A DNA stretch of 40,024 bases from Rhizobium sp. Q54 (GTDB lineage Bacteria; Pseudomonadota; Alphaproteobacteria; UBA2966; CAIVPW01). The stretch is taken from assembly GCA_945889645.1 (NCBI GenBank), contig CAMDCA010000015.1:1-40024 (forward strand), in the 5' to 3' direction. Position 1 is the first letter of the stretch. Each line of letters starts with the position of its first letter. The notes under the pieces are model-generated. The model was not told the DNA's origin. It searched no databases and saw only the letters and a list, made by a program, of their open reading frames with translations. The translations under genes and the position numbers were made by a program. Shown here piece by piece: positions 24,398 to 32,896 of this stretch.

Positions 24398-25150
24398 ATG
24401 CGCCGCCTGCTTCTCGCACTCGTCCTTTTGCTCGCCGCCGCGCCGGCGATCGCGCAGACCGCGACCCAGGACGCGCTTGCCGCATTCCGTGCGCTGGGCA
24501 CCGGCGATTGGGAGCTGGCGGAATTCCTGTCCACGCGCGCGCTGAACGCCGGAACGCTGGCCCGGGGTGACCAGGCGGCCGTGTTCGGCTATCGCGGCGA
24601 CGCCCGCCGGCACCAGGACGACCACGAAGGCGCGATCGAGGACTATACCCAGGCGATCACCGTCGGCCTGGCGGCGCAGTTCGCCGCGCGCGTGTTCAAC
24701 AGCCGCGGCATCGCCTTCGTCGAGATCGGCGAATTGGAATTGGCGCTGGACGACTACACCCGCGCCATCCGGCTCGACCCGGCGTTCGGCGAGCCGCTCA
24801 ACAATCGCGGCACGGTGCACATGTTCCTGCGCGAGTACGATCTTGCGCTGGCCGACCACAACGCGGCGATCCGGATCAATCCGAACAACAGCCGCGCCTA
24901 CACCAACCGCGGCCAGGTGTACGTGCGCCTGAAGTTCTTCGAGGAAGCAGTGGATGACTTCACCACCGCCATGGATCTGGCGCCGAGCGAGCGCGAGGCA
25001 GTGGTGGCGCTGTTCAATCGTGGCATCGCCTGGGAGGGCCTCGGCGAAGAGGCCGAGGCGCGCGATGACTTTGCCTTGGCGTTTGAGCTGGCGCCGGACG
25101 AGCCGACCTACCGCGAAAAGTACCTGGAATACGGCCTGATCCGTCCGTGA
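24398..25150 (+). CDS. Exported TPR-repeat protein
   Basis: A 250-residue protein. Residues 1-20 are a signal peptide ending AIAQ. The rest is four to five tetratricopeptide repeats; clear ones are FNSRGIAFVEIGELELALDD, NNRGTVHMFLREYDLALAD and TNRGQVYVRLKFFEEAVDD, each with the Gly/Ala and Pro spacing of TPRs. It is a helical scaffold for protein contacts, probably in the periplasm. It lies 20 bp after the permease gene. Partner and role are unknown; being behind the transporter does not prove a link. Confidence 0.82.
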   Translation: MRRLLLALVLLLAAAPAIAQTATQDALAAFRALGTGDWELAEFLSTRALNAGTLARGDQAAVFGYRGDARRHQDDHEGAIEDYTQAITVGLAAQFAARVFNSRGIAFVEIGELELALDDYTRAIRLDPAFGEPLNNRGTVHMFLREYDLALADHNAAIRINPNNSRAYTNRGQVYVRLKFFEEAVDDFTTAMDLAPSEREAVVALFNRGIAWEGLGEEAEARDDFALAFELAPDEPTYREKYLEYGLIRP

Positions 25151-25244
25151 GGCGTGGCCATGGTTAACTGGTTAACGCTGGCGACCCTTGACGAATCCCA
25201 CAGCCTGGGTAGCGTTGTCGCTGCCGGGGGATGCCGTTAGGGCC

Positions 25245-25772
25245 ATGGTCGCCAGCCTTTACCAGTTCCGATTCGAGTACAGCGCGGAGGAGGACCGCGT
25301 CCTGTTTCGCGTCAGCACCACCGACCGCGCCGAGTACCTGATCTGGTTCACGCGCCGCTACGTGAAGATGCTGTGGCGCCAACTGCAGCAGTCTGTCGAA
25401 CTGCACCCCGAAGTCGTGCGCCACGCCAGCCCAGTGACGCGTAAGTCCGTCGCCGCGTTCCGCCGCGACACGGCATTGGCCAAGACCGACTTCAGCCGCG
25501 AGTACGAAGCGCCCAAGGTCGCCGACCGCCCGCTCGGCGAGCAGCCGATCGTCGCGGCGCGCCTGCGCATCTCGACCAACGCCGCAAGCATGAAGGTGAT
25601 GCACGTCTCGCCGCTGTCCGGCAAGGAGATCAGCGTGGCGCTGACCGACGAACTCTTGCACTCGTTCCTCCACATCCTCGGCCAGATCGTCGCCAAGGCG
25701 GAGTGGGACCTCGATTTCGCAGTCCCCGGCGACGGCGTCCCGGTCGAGATCGTTCCCGACCGATTGCACTAA
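25245..25772 (+). CDS. Conserved-looking protein of unknown function
   Basis: A 175-residue soluble protein with no signal peptide or membrane segment. It starts MVASLYQFRFEYSAEEDRVLFRV, then has TDRAEYLIWFTRRYVKMLW and near the end LHSFLHILGQIVAKAEWDL. The pattern is strand, helix, strand. I do not recognise the family. The frame extends up to a TTG at 25188, but the ATG at 25245 gives a more natural start. It converges with the minus-strand peptide-binding gene with nine bases between the stops and no visible terminator. Confidence 0.65.
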   Translation: MVASLYQFRFEYSAEEDRVLFRVSTTDRAEYLIWFTRRYVKMLWRQLQQSVELHPEVVRHASPVTRKSVAAFRRDTALAKTDFSREYEAPKVADRPLGEQPIVAARLRISTNAASMKVMHVSPLSGKEISVALTDELLHSFLHILGQIVAKAEWDLDFAVPGDGVPVEIVPDRLH

Positions 25773-25781
25773 CGAACGCAC

Positions 25782-27272
25782 CTACTCCCAGCGCATGGCG
25801 GCGACGTCGTTGATGAACATCGGCGCGTTGGTCCACAGGCCGCGCAGACCGGAACGCGCGACCGCGACGCGCGGCAGCTCGAACAGGAACACATTGACCG
25901 CGTCGGCGGCGATCTTGCGCTGAGCATCGCCCCAAGCGCGGTTCTGTTCGGCGACGTCGGTGGCGTGATTGGCGCGCGCGAGAATCTCGCGCATCTCGGC
26001 GTTGTCGTACTGGAAGTAGTAATTGGAGTTTCCGTAGACAGTGATGTCCATCGGCTCGACGTGGCTGACGATGGTCAGGTCGAAGTTCTTGCGCGTGTAG
26101 ACCTCATCGAGCCAGCGCGCCCACTCGACTTCGACGATGCGCGATGTCACGCCGACACGGGCTAGCTGGGCCGCAACGATCTGGCCGGAGCGGCGCGCGT
26201 AGTCGACCGGCGGCAAGGTCAGGGTGACCTCGAAGCCGTTGGTGAATCCCGCCTCGGTCAGCAGCGTGCGCGCCTTCTCCTGGCTCGTCGCGTAGACGTT
26301 GGTGAGATCGACGTAGGCCGGGTTGTGCGGCGCGAAGTGCGAGCCGATCGGCTGCGCCAGGCCCGACATGGCGCCAAGAATGATCTCGCGCCGGTCGATG
26401 GCGTACGACAGCGCTTGGCGCACGCGCAGGTCGGCGAGCGGTCCGCGCTTGTTGTTAATGGCGAGAATCGTTTCGCCCTCAGTCGAGCCGATCAGGACCC
26501 GGAAGCGCGTATCCTTCTGGAACTGCGGCGCCGCCTCGATGGCCGACAAGTTCGGGAAGAAGTCTACGTCACCCGCCTGTAGCGCCGTCACTTGGGCGGC
26601 GCCGTCGCCGATGAACTTGAAGGTCACGCGATCCAGCGCGACACTGGCGGCGGCGCGATAGCTCGCGCTTTTCACCAGCGTCACCGAATCTCCTGGGTGC
26701 CAGCGCTCCAACACGTACGGCCCGGTGCCGACCGGCTTGGTGCGGTTGGTCTCGGCGCTTTCGGGCGCGACGATGACCGAGGCGTTCTCTGCCAGGTTGA
26801 ACAGGAACAGAGCGCTCGGCTCCTGCAGCCTCACCACGACGGTGGCCGCATCCGGCGTCGCGATCGACGTCATCTGCGTGAAGTAGCTCTTGCGGCTGTT
26901 GGTGCTGTCGGGCTTGGCGTTGCGCTCGAAGGTGAATTTCACGTCGGCGGAGTCGAAATCGGTTCCGTCCGAGAACTTCACGCCGCGGCGCAGTTGGAAC
27001 GTGTACGTGCGCCCGTCGGCCGATACGTCCCAGCGCTCGGCAAGTCCGGGGAGCACGCGGCCCTGCTCGTCGATGCGGGTCAGGCCTTCGTAGATGTTGA
27101 GCTGGGTGATCTCGGCGATCGCGGCCGCCGGATTTATGGTCGGATCCAGCACCGGCGGTTCCAGCGCCAGGCCGATGACAACGCTGCGCTTCGCCTGGGC
27201 GAAGGCTTCGTGCATTGGGCCGGTCGCAACAAGGGCGACGGCGAATAGAATCAGAGCGCGAGTCATTTTCAT
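25782..27272 (-). CDS. Peptide-type ABC substrate-binding protein (SBP family 5, DppA/OppA-like)
   Basis: A 496-residue periplasmic protein. The signal peptide (1-26) ends HEAFAQ. Family 5 marks are VIGLALEPPVLDPT, LPGLAERWDVSADGRTYTFQLRRGVKFSDG and VRQALSYAIDRREI. It normally delivers di- or oligopeptides, or related compounds, to a DppBCDF-type transporter; no permease genes are here. The ATG at 27272 follows AAGGAGG. It begins 20 bases after a P1-family peptidase gene in the same operon, which fits peptide or beta-peptide use. Confidence 0.88.
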   Translation of the reverse strand: MKMTRALILFAVALVATGPMHEAFAQAKRSVVIGLALEPPVLDPTINPAAAIAEITQLNIYEGLTRIDEQGRVLPGLAERWDVSADGRTYTFQLRRGVKFSDGTDFDSADVKFTFERNAKPDSTNSRKSYFTQMTSIATPDAATVVVRLQEPSALFLFNLAENASVIVAPESAETNRTKPVGTGPYVLERWHPGDSVTLVKSASYRAAASVALDRVTFKFIGDGAAQVTALQAGDVDFFPNLSAIEAAPQFQKDTRFRVLIGSTEGETILAINNKRGPLADLRVRQALSYAIDRREIILGAMSGLAQPIGSHFAPHNPAYVDLTNVYATSQEKARTLLTEAGFTNGFEVTLTLPPVDYARRSGQIVAAQLARVGVTSRIVEVEWARWLDEVYTRKNFDLTIVSHVEPMDITVYGNSNYYFQYDNAEMREILARANHATDVAEQNRAWGDAQRKIAADAVNVFLFELPRVAVARSGLRGLWTNAPMFINDVAAMRWE

Positions 27273-27278
27273 GACCGC

Positions 27279-27294
27279 GAGCCTCCTTGGGCTC
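27279..27294 (-). promoter_or_regulatory. Hairpin presenting the ribosome site of the peptide-binding protein gene
   Basis: On the minus strand GAGCC-CAAGGA-GGCTC places the Shine-Dalgarno AAGGAGG in the loop and 3' arm of a 5-bp stem that includes the end of the upstream peptidase gene. Ribosomes finishing the peptidase would open it, giving simple translational coupling. The idea rests on the fold alone. Confidence 0.3.
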
Positions 27295-28324
27295 AACGTG
27301 TGCGGAAGGCGGGAATATCCCCTAAAGGCCCGGCCGAGTAAACCGCCCGGCCGATGGCGCGCTCGACACAATTTGCCGCAGCGTCGCCGATCTGGCTGAG
27401 TTCGGCCGCCTCGACCAGGCGCGGATTGCGGCCCGTGGCCAGGGCGAACAGGGTGTCGCCGTCGAACGGGCTATGGGCCGGCCGGACGGCCCGGGCGATG
27501 CCATCGTGCGCCATCAAGGCGACGCGCTGGGCCTGGGCCGGGGTCAGGGTCGCGTTGGTGGCGACTACGCCGATGGTGGTGTTGGCGGCCGGCTTTGGGC
27601 TTTGCTTGCCGTACGGGAGAGTCCAGTCAGGCATAGCGCGTGGCGGGCCTTGGTTGCCGAACTCGCCGTCCTGTTCCACGGCCCACGCCCACAGTGTGCG
27701 CGTGCCGGGGATGATCGGCGAGCCGACTGCGTTGGCCGCGACCAGCGCGCCCACGACAATTCCGTTCGGCAGGGTCACGGACGCGCTGCCCAAGCCGCCC
27801 TTTACCTCGCCAGCGACGGCGCCGAGTCCGGCGCCGGTGTTGCCGACGGCAAAGTCGCGGCTGATGGTTTCGCACGCGCGCAGGCCGAGGGCACGATAGG
27901 GCGCCTCGGCGCCCCATGCCTTGTCGCCGCCGTTCAGCAGGTCGAACAGGATGGCGCCGGAAACGATCGGCACCCGCACCGGCCCGACGGGGAAGCCGCG
28001 GCCCGCTGCCAGCAGCCAGGACGACACGCCGCTGGCCGCTTCCAGCCCGAACGCCGAGCCGCCCGACAGGACAATGGCATCGACGCGCTGCACCAGCGAG
28101 GTCGGCGCCAGAAGGTCGGTCTCGCGTGTGCCGGGTGCGCCACCGCGCACGTCCACTGCGGCGACGAACGGTTCTTCGGCCAGTACGACGGTGACGCCGG
28201 AACGCGCGCGTGCGTCCTCGGCGTTGCCGACCCAGATGCCGTCGACGTCGCTGATCAGGTTGCGTCGCTCGGAAGCAGCGCCGGGCGCGGTCGCGCTAGT
28301 TGACGAGGTCGGGGGGTGGCGCAC
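27293..28324 (-). CDS. P1-family peptidase (DmpA/beta-aminopeptidase type)
   Basis: A 343-residue N-terminal-nucleophile hydrolase. Family marks are LISDVDGIWVGNAEDA at 23-38, VLSGGSAFGLEAASGV at 85-100, VGNTGAGLGAVAGEVKGGLGSAS at 160-182 and NTTIGVVATNATL at 248-260. By analogy with DmpA the chain cuts itself before a Ser/Thr nucleophile; here Thr249 is the likely one. Relatives cleave N-terminal residues from small peptides, D-amino acid amides or beta-peptides. GTG at 28324 is used and lies inside the upstream lipoprotein gene (29-base overlap). No signal peptide is seen, so it acts in the cytoplasm. Confidence 0.88.
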   Translation of the reverse strand: MRHPPTSSTSATAPGAASERRNLISDVDGIWVGNAEDARARSGVTVVLAEEPFVAAVDVRGGAPGTRETDLLAPTSLVQRVDAIVLSGGSAFGLEAASGVSSWLLAAGRGFPVGPVRVPIVSGAILFDLLNGGDKAWGAEAPYRALGLRACETISRDFAVGNTGAGLGAVAGEVKGGLGSASVTLPNGIVVGALVAANAVGSPIIPGTRTLWAWAVEQDGEFGNQGPPRAMPDWTLPYGKQSPKPAANTTIGVVATNATLTPAQAQRVALMAHDGIARAVRPAHSPFDGDTLFALATGRNPRLVEAAELSQIGDAAANCVERAIGRAVYSAGPLGDIPAFRTR

Positions 28325-28586
28325 GCAACCAGCCGGGATCCGGACCGAACCGCACCGGTTCGGCGTAGCAATCGACGCGCGCTAGGGTTTGGTAGCAAAA
28401 GCGCTGCGGCTCAACCCGGACCTGGCGTTCATAGCAGAGCCCGTTGTCGGCGATGTTGCCTTGCAACTGACAGCGGACATCCAGAACGCGATAGCCGATC
28501 CGTTCGTAGCCGACGCAGCCGGACAATGTTGCCGACGCGACCCAGGCAAGGATCGCTATTAACCATAGGCTGCCGCGGCTACGCAT
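28296..28586 (-). CDS. Small Cys-rich lipoprotein
   Basis: A 96-residue protein. The start MRSRGSLWLIAILAWVASA leads to the lipobox TLSGC, with Cys24 the lipid-bearing residue. Four further cysteines (in VRCQ, GLCY, RFCY, VDCY) are spaced so that two disulfides could form. The C-terminus is Pro-rich. It overlaps the end of the histidine kinase gene by eight bases and the start of the peptidase gene by 29, so all are one tightly coupled operon. It may be an accessory of the kinase at the membrane surface. I do not recognise the family. Confidence 0.68.
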   Translation of the reverse strand: MRSRGSLWLIAILAWVASATLSGCVGYERIGYRVLDVRCQLQGNIADNGLCYERQVRVEPQRFCYQTLARVDCYAEPVRFGPDPGWLRAPPPDLVN

Positions 28587-30093
28587 CGGGAATCTCCAGC
28601 CGGAACTGCGTGCCTCGCTCGTCGCTACGAACAAGATGAATGTCGCCGCGATGGGCCCGCGCGATGTCCCGTGCAATTGCCAGGCCAAGGCCGGTGCCGC
28701 CGGCGCGGGCGCTGCCGGCGAATGGCTTGAACAGGGCCGCGCGCGCTTTGGGCGGCAGCCCGGGTCCTGTGTCGATGATGTCGATGGTGATGTGGCCGTC
28801 GGTGCGCTCGGCCCGCGCCACCACTTGGCCGTCGCGCGTTGCGTCGCTGTCCAGCGCCTGTACGGCATTGCGCGCCAGATTCAGCAGCGCGCGGAACACC
28901 TGCTCGCGGTCGGCGCAAATAGCGAAGCGTTCCGGCACCTCGTTGCGCCAGGTGACGCGCGCGTTCTGCCCGACACCGGCCGAGCTGCCGACGTCGTCCA
29001 TCAGGTCGTGCAGGTCGAACTCGCTGCGCTGCGGCGCTGCTTCGTCGGCACGGCCATAGCGCAGGGTTTCGTTGGCGAGCGTTGCGGCGCGATCGATGGA
29101 GCGCACCAGGGTCGGGGTCAGCCGTTGCACTTCCGGATCGTCGATCGAGGCGATGCGATCGGACACCAGCACGGCGGTGGCGAGAATGTTGCGCAGGTCG
29201 TGACTGATCTTGCTCACCGCCTGGCCCAGCTCGGCGAGGCGGCGGTTCTGGCGCAACGCCGCGCGCAGGTCGGTCTGCATGGTGGCGAGCTCGCGCTCGG
29301 CGACGCCGATCTCGTCCCGCCGATTGCGCGGCCGCGCCACCGTCCACGGGTTCGACGGGTCGTGGCGGAAGTCGACCATACTTTGGGTGACACGGGCCAT
29401 CGGCTGCACCAGGCGCCAGTGCAGGCTGACGTAGACGAGCACGGCGGTGAACAGCGAGATGACGATCGAGATGCTGAGAATCTCGCCAGCATAGGCGTGT
29501 AGGTGGGCCACCAACGGTCCTTCGTCCATCACCACTTCGATGAACGCATCGGGCGCCTGGCGCGACGGGGCGATGACGCGCAGCATGCGATTGTCGGTCC
29601 GCACCAGAGCGATGAGCGCGTCGCGCACGCTGCCGAGCAGGGTCTCGTCGCGCATATCGAGGGTTGCATCGAGCGCGGCCGGCATGGCGTCGGCAAGCAC
29701 GAGGCGCCGCGTCTGGCCGCCGCGATAGACGATGCCGTGCACGCCGACCGAGTCGAGGATCTGGCGCGCAAGCTCCGGCGTAACCATGTTGTTGGGAGTT
29801 TCCTCGAGCGACAGGGTCGCTAGGTCGGCGTCCATCACGGTGGACTCGAGGAAGCTCAGGCGCTCGCGCGCCACCGACGGCACAAAGATGAGAACCTCGG
29901 CCAGCATGACGAACAGCACGGTCAGGAACAAAAGCTGGGCCGACAGGCTGCGGTACCACGGTACCGCCGGCCCCGCCTCGGCGGTCGCCGGAGCGGGTTG
30001 GGCCGAAACGGTGGCTGAGGCGAGGTCAACGCCGACCCGGTCCGGCCGGCTGGTGCCGGCAGGCGGGTGGCCGGCACGCGGATGGCCGCTCAT
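28579..30093 (-). CDS. Membrane sensor histidine kinase without adjacent regulator
   Basis: A 504-residue kinase. A Pro/Ala-rich cytoplasmic lead (1-48) precedes membrane segment 1 (about 53-72), a periplasmic sensor (73-203), membrane segment 2 (204-224), HAMP (225-277) and a dimerisation helix with His298 (KISHDLRNILATAVL). The ATP-binding part has LLNLARNAVQAL, IIDTGPGLPP and GGTGLGLAIARDIARAH. All catalytic boxes look intact. The ATG at 30093 is used; an in-frame TTG at 30141 is possible. No response regulator is in the operon, which continues into a lipoprotein, a P1 peptidase and a peptide-binding protein. It may sense peptides or envelope state. Confidence 0.88.
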   Translation of the reverse strand: MSGHPRAGHPPAGTSRPDRVGVDLASATVSAQPAPATAEAGPAVPWYRSLSAQLLFLTVLFVMLAEVLIFVPSVARERLSFLESTVMDADLATLSLEETPNNMVTPELARQILDSVGVHGIVYRGGQTRRLVLADAMPAALDATLDMRDETLLGSVRDALIALVRTDNRMLRVIAPSRQAPDAFIEVVMDEGPLVAHLHAYAGEILSISIVISLFTAVLVYVSLHWRLVQPMARVTQSMVDFRHDPSNPWTVARPRNRRDEIGVAERELATMQTDLRAALRQNRRLAELGQAVSKISHDLRNILATAVLVSDRIASIDDPEVQRLTPTLVRSIDRAATLANETLRYGRADEAAPQRSEFDLHDLMDDVGSSAGVGQNARVTWRNEVPERFAICADREQVFRALLNLARNAVQALDSDATRDGQVVARAERTDGHITIDIIDTGPGLPPKARAALFKPFAGSARAGGTGLGLAIARDIARAHRGDIHLVRSDERGTQFRLEIPDA

Positions 30094-30182
30094 GGGCAGG
30101 GACTCTAGTCCTTTGGAAGGTGGGGCAGCAAACTGCCGCAACTCGTATTCCGGCCGTTAGAATTCCTGCCCAGGGGGGAAGG

Positions 30183-30212
30183 TTGACGACCTTTGCGCCC
30201 TCCCTGTATTAG
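30183..30212 (+). promoter_or_regulatory. Sigma70-type promoter of the rpmH operon
   Basis: TTGACG at 30183-30188 and GTATTA/TATTAG at 30206-30212 are spaced by 17-18 bases. They lie 120 bases before rpmH in the 239-bp gap that separates the divergent kinase gene. No other good pair is seen in this gap. Confidence 0.6.
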
Positions 30213-30332
30213 GTGCCGGCCCGCCCGCCGGAAAGCGGCCGTCCTCTTGGACGGTAGCCACCCCGCGAGCGGCACGGTGCGTTACGAGCGCGCGCCCGCC
30301 ATCAACAAGCGCAAGCTTCTGGGAGAATTGCC

Positions 30333-30467
30333 GTGAAACGGACCTATCAGCCGAGCGCTTTGGTGCGCAAGCACCGCCACGGCTTTCGCGCCAGAATGGC
30401 TACTCCCGGTGGCCGCAAGGTTCTGGCACGCCGCCGGGCCAAGGGACGCAAGAAGCTCTCCGCCTAG
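30333..30467 (+). CDS. rpmH: Ribosomal protein bL34
   Basis: A 44-residue very basic protein, [20 protein letters not shown] at the start and ending [11 protein letters not shown]. It is the full length for bL34 and is a part of the large ribosomal subunit. GTG is the start, with GGGAG eight bases upstream. It is followed after 25 bases by rnpA, the near-universal order. Confidence 0.97.
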   Translation: MKRTYQPSALVRKHRHGFRARMATPGGRKVLARRRAKGRKKLSA

Positions 30468-30492
30468 ACGGCCCAGCGGCTCTCGGGCTCCA

Positions 30493-30924
30493 ATGACTGC
30501 GCTGCCGCACGCCGGGCGTACGGCAGGGAATCCAATCCCGGTCGGGACAATCCGCGTCGGGCGGCTGCGCAAGCGCGCCGAGTTTTTGCGCGTTGCCGCC
30601 AGCGGCAAGAAGGCCGCGGCGCCGGGGGTCATTGTGCAGACCCGTCGCGTTGATGCCGCCGTTCCCCACCTCGATGCTGTTGCCGACTTGTGGCTCGGCA
30701 TTACCTGCAGCCGAAAAGTTGGCAACGCCGTGAAGCGCAATCGCGCGCGCCGTCGCCTGCGCGAGGCGGCGCGGGTCGTGCTGCCGCGCGTCGCCGCATC
30801 TGGACAGGACTACGTGCTGATCGGCCGCGTCGAGACACTGACCCGACCGTACGCCGCACTGATTTCCGACATCGAGGGCGCCCTGCGCCGCCTCGGCGTG
30901 GCGCAGACCGGAGAGTCGCGTTGA
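30493..30924 (+). CDS. rnpA: Ribonuclease P protein component
   Basis: A 143-residue basic protein that binds the RNase P RNA and helps mature tRNA 5' ends. The family signature is [24 protein letters not shown] at about 68-91. [11 protein letters not shown] at 24-34 is the usual N-terminal helix. The ATG at 30493 gives about 20 residues before that helix, common in alphaproteobacteria. Its TGA overlaps the TTG start of yidD. Confidence 0.95.
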   Translation: MTALPHAGRTAGNPIPVGTIRVGRLRKRAEFLRVAASGKKAAAPGVIVQTRRVDAAVPHLDAVADLWLGITCSRKVGNAVKRNRARRRLREAARVVLPRVAASGQDYVLIGRVETLTRPYAALISDIEGALRRLGVAQTGESR

Positions 30925-31169
30925 GCCCGCTGGCGCGGGTGCTGTCGGTCGGCGTGTACGCGTATCGCTACACCCTTTCGCCGCTGCTAGGCCCCGCCTG
31001 CCGCTACGAGCCGAGCTGTTCAGCCTATGCCCTTGAGGCCGTGCGCCTGCATGGGGCCGTTCGCGGCACCTGGCTGGCGCTGCGACGCATCGCACGCTGC
31101 CATCCGTGGGGCGGTTCGGGCTATGACCCGGTGCCGCACGCGGTGGCCCACAAAGGACACCGGCACTAG
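30921..31169 (+). CDS. yidD: Membrane protein insertion efficiency factor YidD
   Basis: An 82-residue protein with an amphipathic membrane-surface helix and the family core [20 protein letters not shown] followed by [17 protein letters not shown]. It assists YidC-dependent insertion. The TTG at 30921 overlaps the rnpA stop (TTGA), and yidC begins four bases after its TAG. Longer frames upstream would lie inside rnpA. Confidence 0.92.
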   Translation: MSPLARVLSVGVYAYRYTLSPLLGPACRYEPSCSAYALEAVRLHGAVRGTWLALRRIARCHPWGGSGYDPVPHAVAHKGHRH

Positions 31170-31173
31170 CCGC

Positions 31174-32892
31174 ATGGAACAACGCAATCTCATCCTCGCC
31201 ATCGTTCTGTCGCTGGCGATCCTCGTCGGCTTCCAGTTCCTGTTCCCGCCGCCGGCACCCGTTGCGCCGGTGCAGCAGCAGACAACGGAGGAAGCTGCCA
31301 CGCCCGCCGCTGCTCCGGCCGCCACGGGCGTGCCCGCTGCGGCGCCGCCTGTGGCGCTTACGCGCGACGAAGCGCTGACGCGCGGCCCACGCGTCGCCAT
31401 CGACTCGACCCGGCTCAGTGGATCGCTATCCCTCCAAGGCGGCCGCATCGACGACCTGCAGCTGCGCGACTACCGCGAGACCCAGGTACCAGGCAGCCCG
31501 CAAGTTGTGTTGCTGTCGCCGCCGGGTACGCCGAACGCGTACTACGGCGAGTTCGGCTGGATTGCCGGTGCCGGCACCGTGGTGGCACTGCCTGGACCCG
31601 ACACGGTCTGGACCGCAACCGGCGGCACGCTGGGCCCCAACGCGCCGGTTACGCTGATGTGGGACAACGGCGCCGGCCTGCGCTTTGTGCGCACGGTGCG
31701 GGTGGACGAGAACTACCTGTTCACGATCAACGACAAGGTCGAGAACACCACCGGCGCCGCTGTGACGCTGTATCCGTACGGCCTGGTGTCGCGCTCCGGC
31801 ACGCCCAAGACGCTGGGCTACTACATCCTGCATGAGGGTCCGCTCGGTGTTCTCGACGAACGCCTGGTCGAGGTGGACTATGGCGACCTGCAAGAAGGTG
31901 GCGCCCAGACCCAGCGCAGCACCAAGGGCGGCTGGCTGGGCATCACGGACAAGTATTGGCTGGTTGCCGCCATTCCCGACCAGACCGCGCCGTTCGAGGC
32001 CGCGTTCCGCTACGCGCCCGTACCGGTGGACAAGTACCAGACCGACTTCCGCCGCGACGCGACGATGATTCCGGCAGGCGGAAGCGCCGAGGTTAAGCAC
32101 ATGCTGTTCGCCGGCGCCAAAGAGGTCGCCACCCTCGAGGCGTACCGCGACGATCTCGGGGTCTCGCGCTTCGACCTGGCGATCGACTGGGGTTGGTTCT
32201 TCTTCCTCACCAAGCCGATCTTCCTGGCCATCGACTACCTGTACCGGGCGATCGGCAATTTCGGCGTGGCGATCATCGTGTTCACGATGTTCATGCGCTT
32301 GCTGTTCTTCCCGCTCGCCAACAAGTCGTTCAAGTCGATGGCGGGGATGCGCCAGATCCAGCCCGAAGTGGTGCGCGTCCGCGAGCTGTACGCCAACGAT
32401 CGCGAGCGCCAGACCCGCGAGATCATGGAACTGTACAAGCGCGCGAAGGTGAACCCGCTGTCGGGCTGCATACCGATCCTGCTGCAGATCCCGGTGTTCT
32501 TCGCGCTCTACAAGGTGCTGTTCGTCACCATCGAGATGCGCCACGCGCCGTTCTACGGCTGGATCAAGGACCTGTCGGCCCCCGATCCGACCAACCTGTT
32601 CAACCTGTTCGGCTTGATCCCGTGGGATCCGCAGATCTCGTTCCTGCACGTAGGCATCCTGCCCATCATCATGGGCATCAGCATGTTCGTGCAGCAGAAG
32701 CTGAATCCGGCGCCGCCCGATCCGATCCAGCAAAAGATGTTCATGTTCCTGCCGGTAATCTTCACCTTCGTCCTGGCGGGCTTCCCGGCCGGATTGGTCA
32801 TCTACTGGACGGCGAACAACATCCTGTCGATGGGCCAGCAGTGGATCATCATCCGCCGCACCGAGGCAGCCTCGCCGCCGCCCAAGACCTGA
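31174..32892 (+). CDS. yidC: Membrane protein insertase YidC
   Basis: A 572-residue insertase of the inner membrane. An N-terminal anchor (about 5-22) is followed by an Ala/Pro-rich linker, a periplasmic beta domain (to about 350) and the conserved five-helix insertase domain, starting AIDYLYRAIGNFGVAIIVFT, with the functional Arg in FTMFMRLLFFPL. NPLSGCIPILLQIPVFFALYKVL and the C-terminal GLVIYWTANNILSMGQQW are family marks. The ATG at 31174 is used. The length is typical of Gram-negative YidC. Confidence 0.97.
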   Translation: MEQRNLILAIVLSLAILVGFQFLFPPPAPVAPVQQQTTEEAATPAAAPAATGVPAAAPPVALTRDEALTRGPRVAIDSTRLSGSLSLQGGRIDDLQLRDYRETQVPGSPQVVLLSPPGTPNAYYGEFGWIAGAGTVVALPGPDTVWTATGGTLGPNAPVTLMWDNGAGLRFVRTVRVDENYLFTINDKVENTTGAAVTLYPYGLVSRSGTPKTLGYYILHEGPLGVLDERLVEVDYGDLQEGGAQTQRSTKGGWLGITDKYWLVAAIPDQTAPFEAAFRYAPVPVDKYQTDFRRDATMIPAGGSAEVKHMLFAGAKEVATLEAYRDDLGVSRFDLAIDWGWFFFLTKPIFLAIDYLYRAIGNFGVAIIVFTMFMRLLFFPLANKSFKSMAGMRQIQPEVVRVRELYANDRERQTREIMELYKRAKVNPLSGCIPILLQIPVFFALYKVLFVTIEMRHAPFYGWIKDLSAPDPTNLFNLFGLIPWDPQISFLHVGILPIIMGISMFVQQKLNPAPPDPIQQKMFMFLPVIFTFVLAGFPAGLVIYWTANNILSMGQQWIIIRRTEAASPPPKT

Positions 32893-32896
32893 TCCC

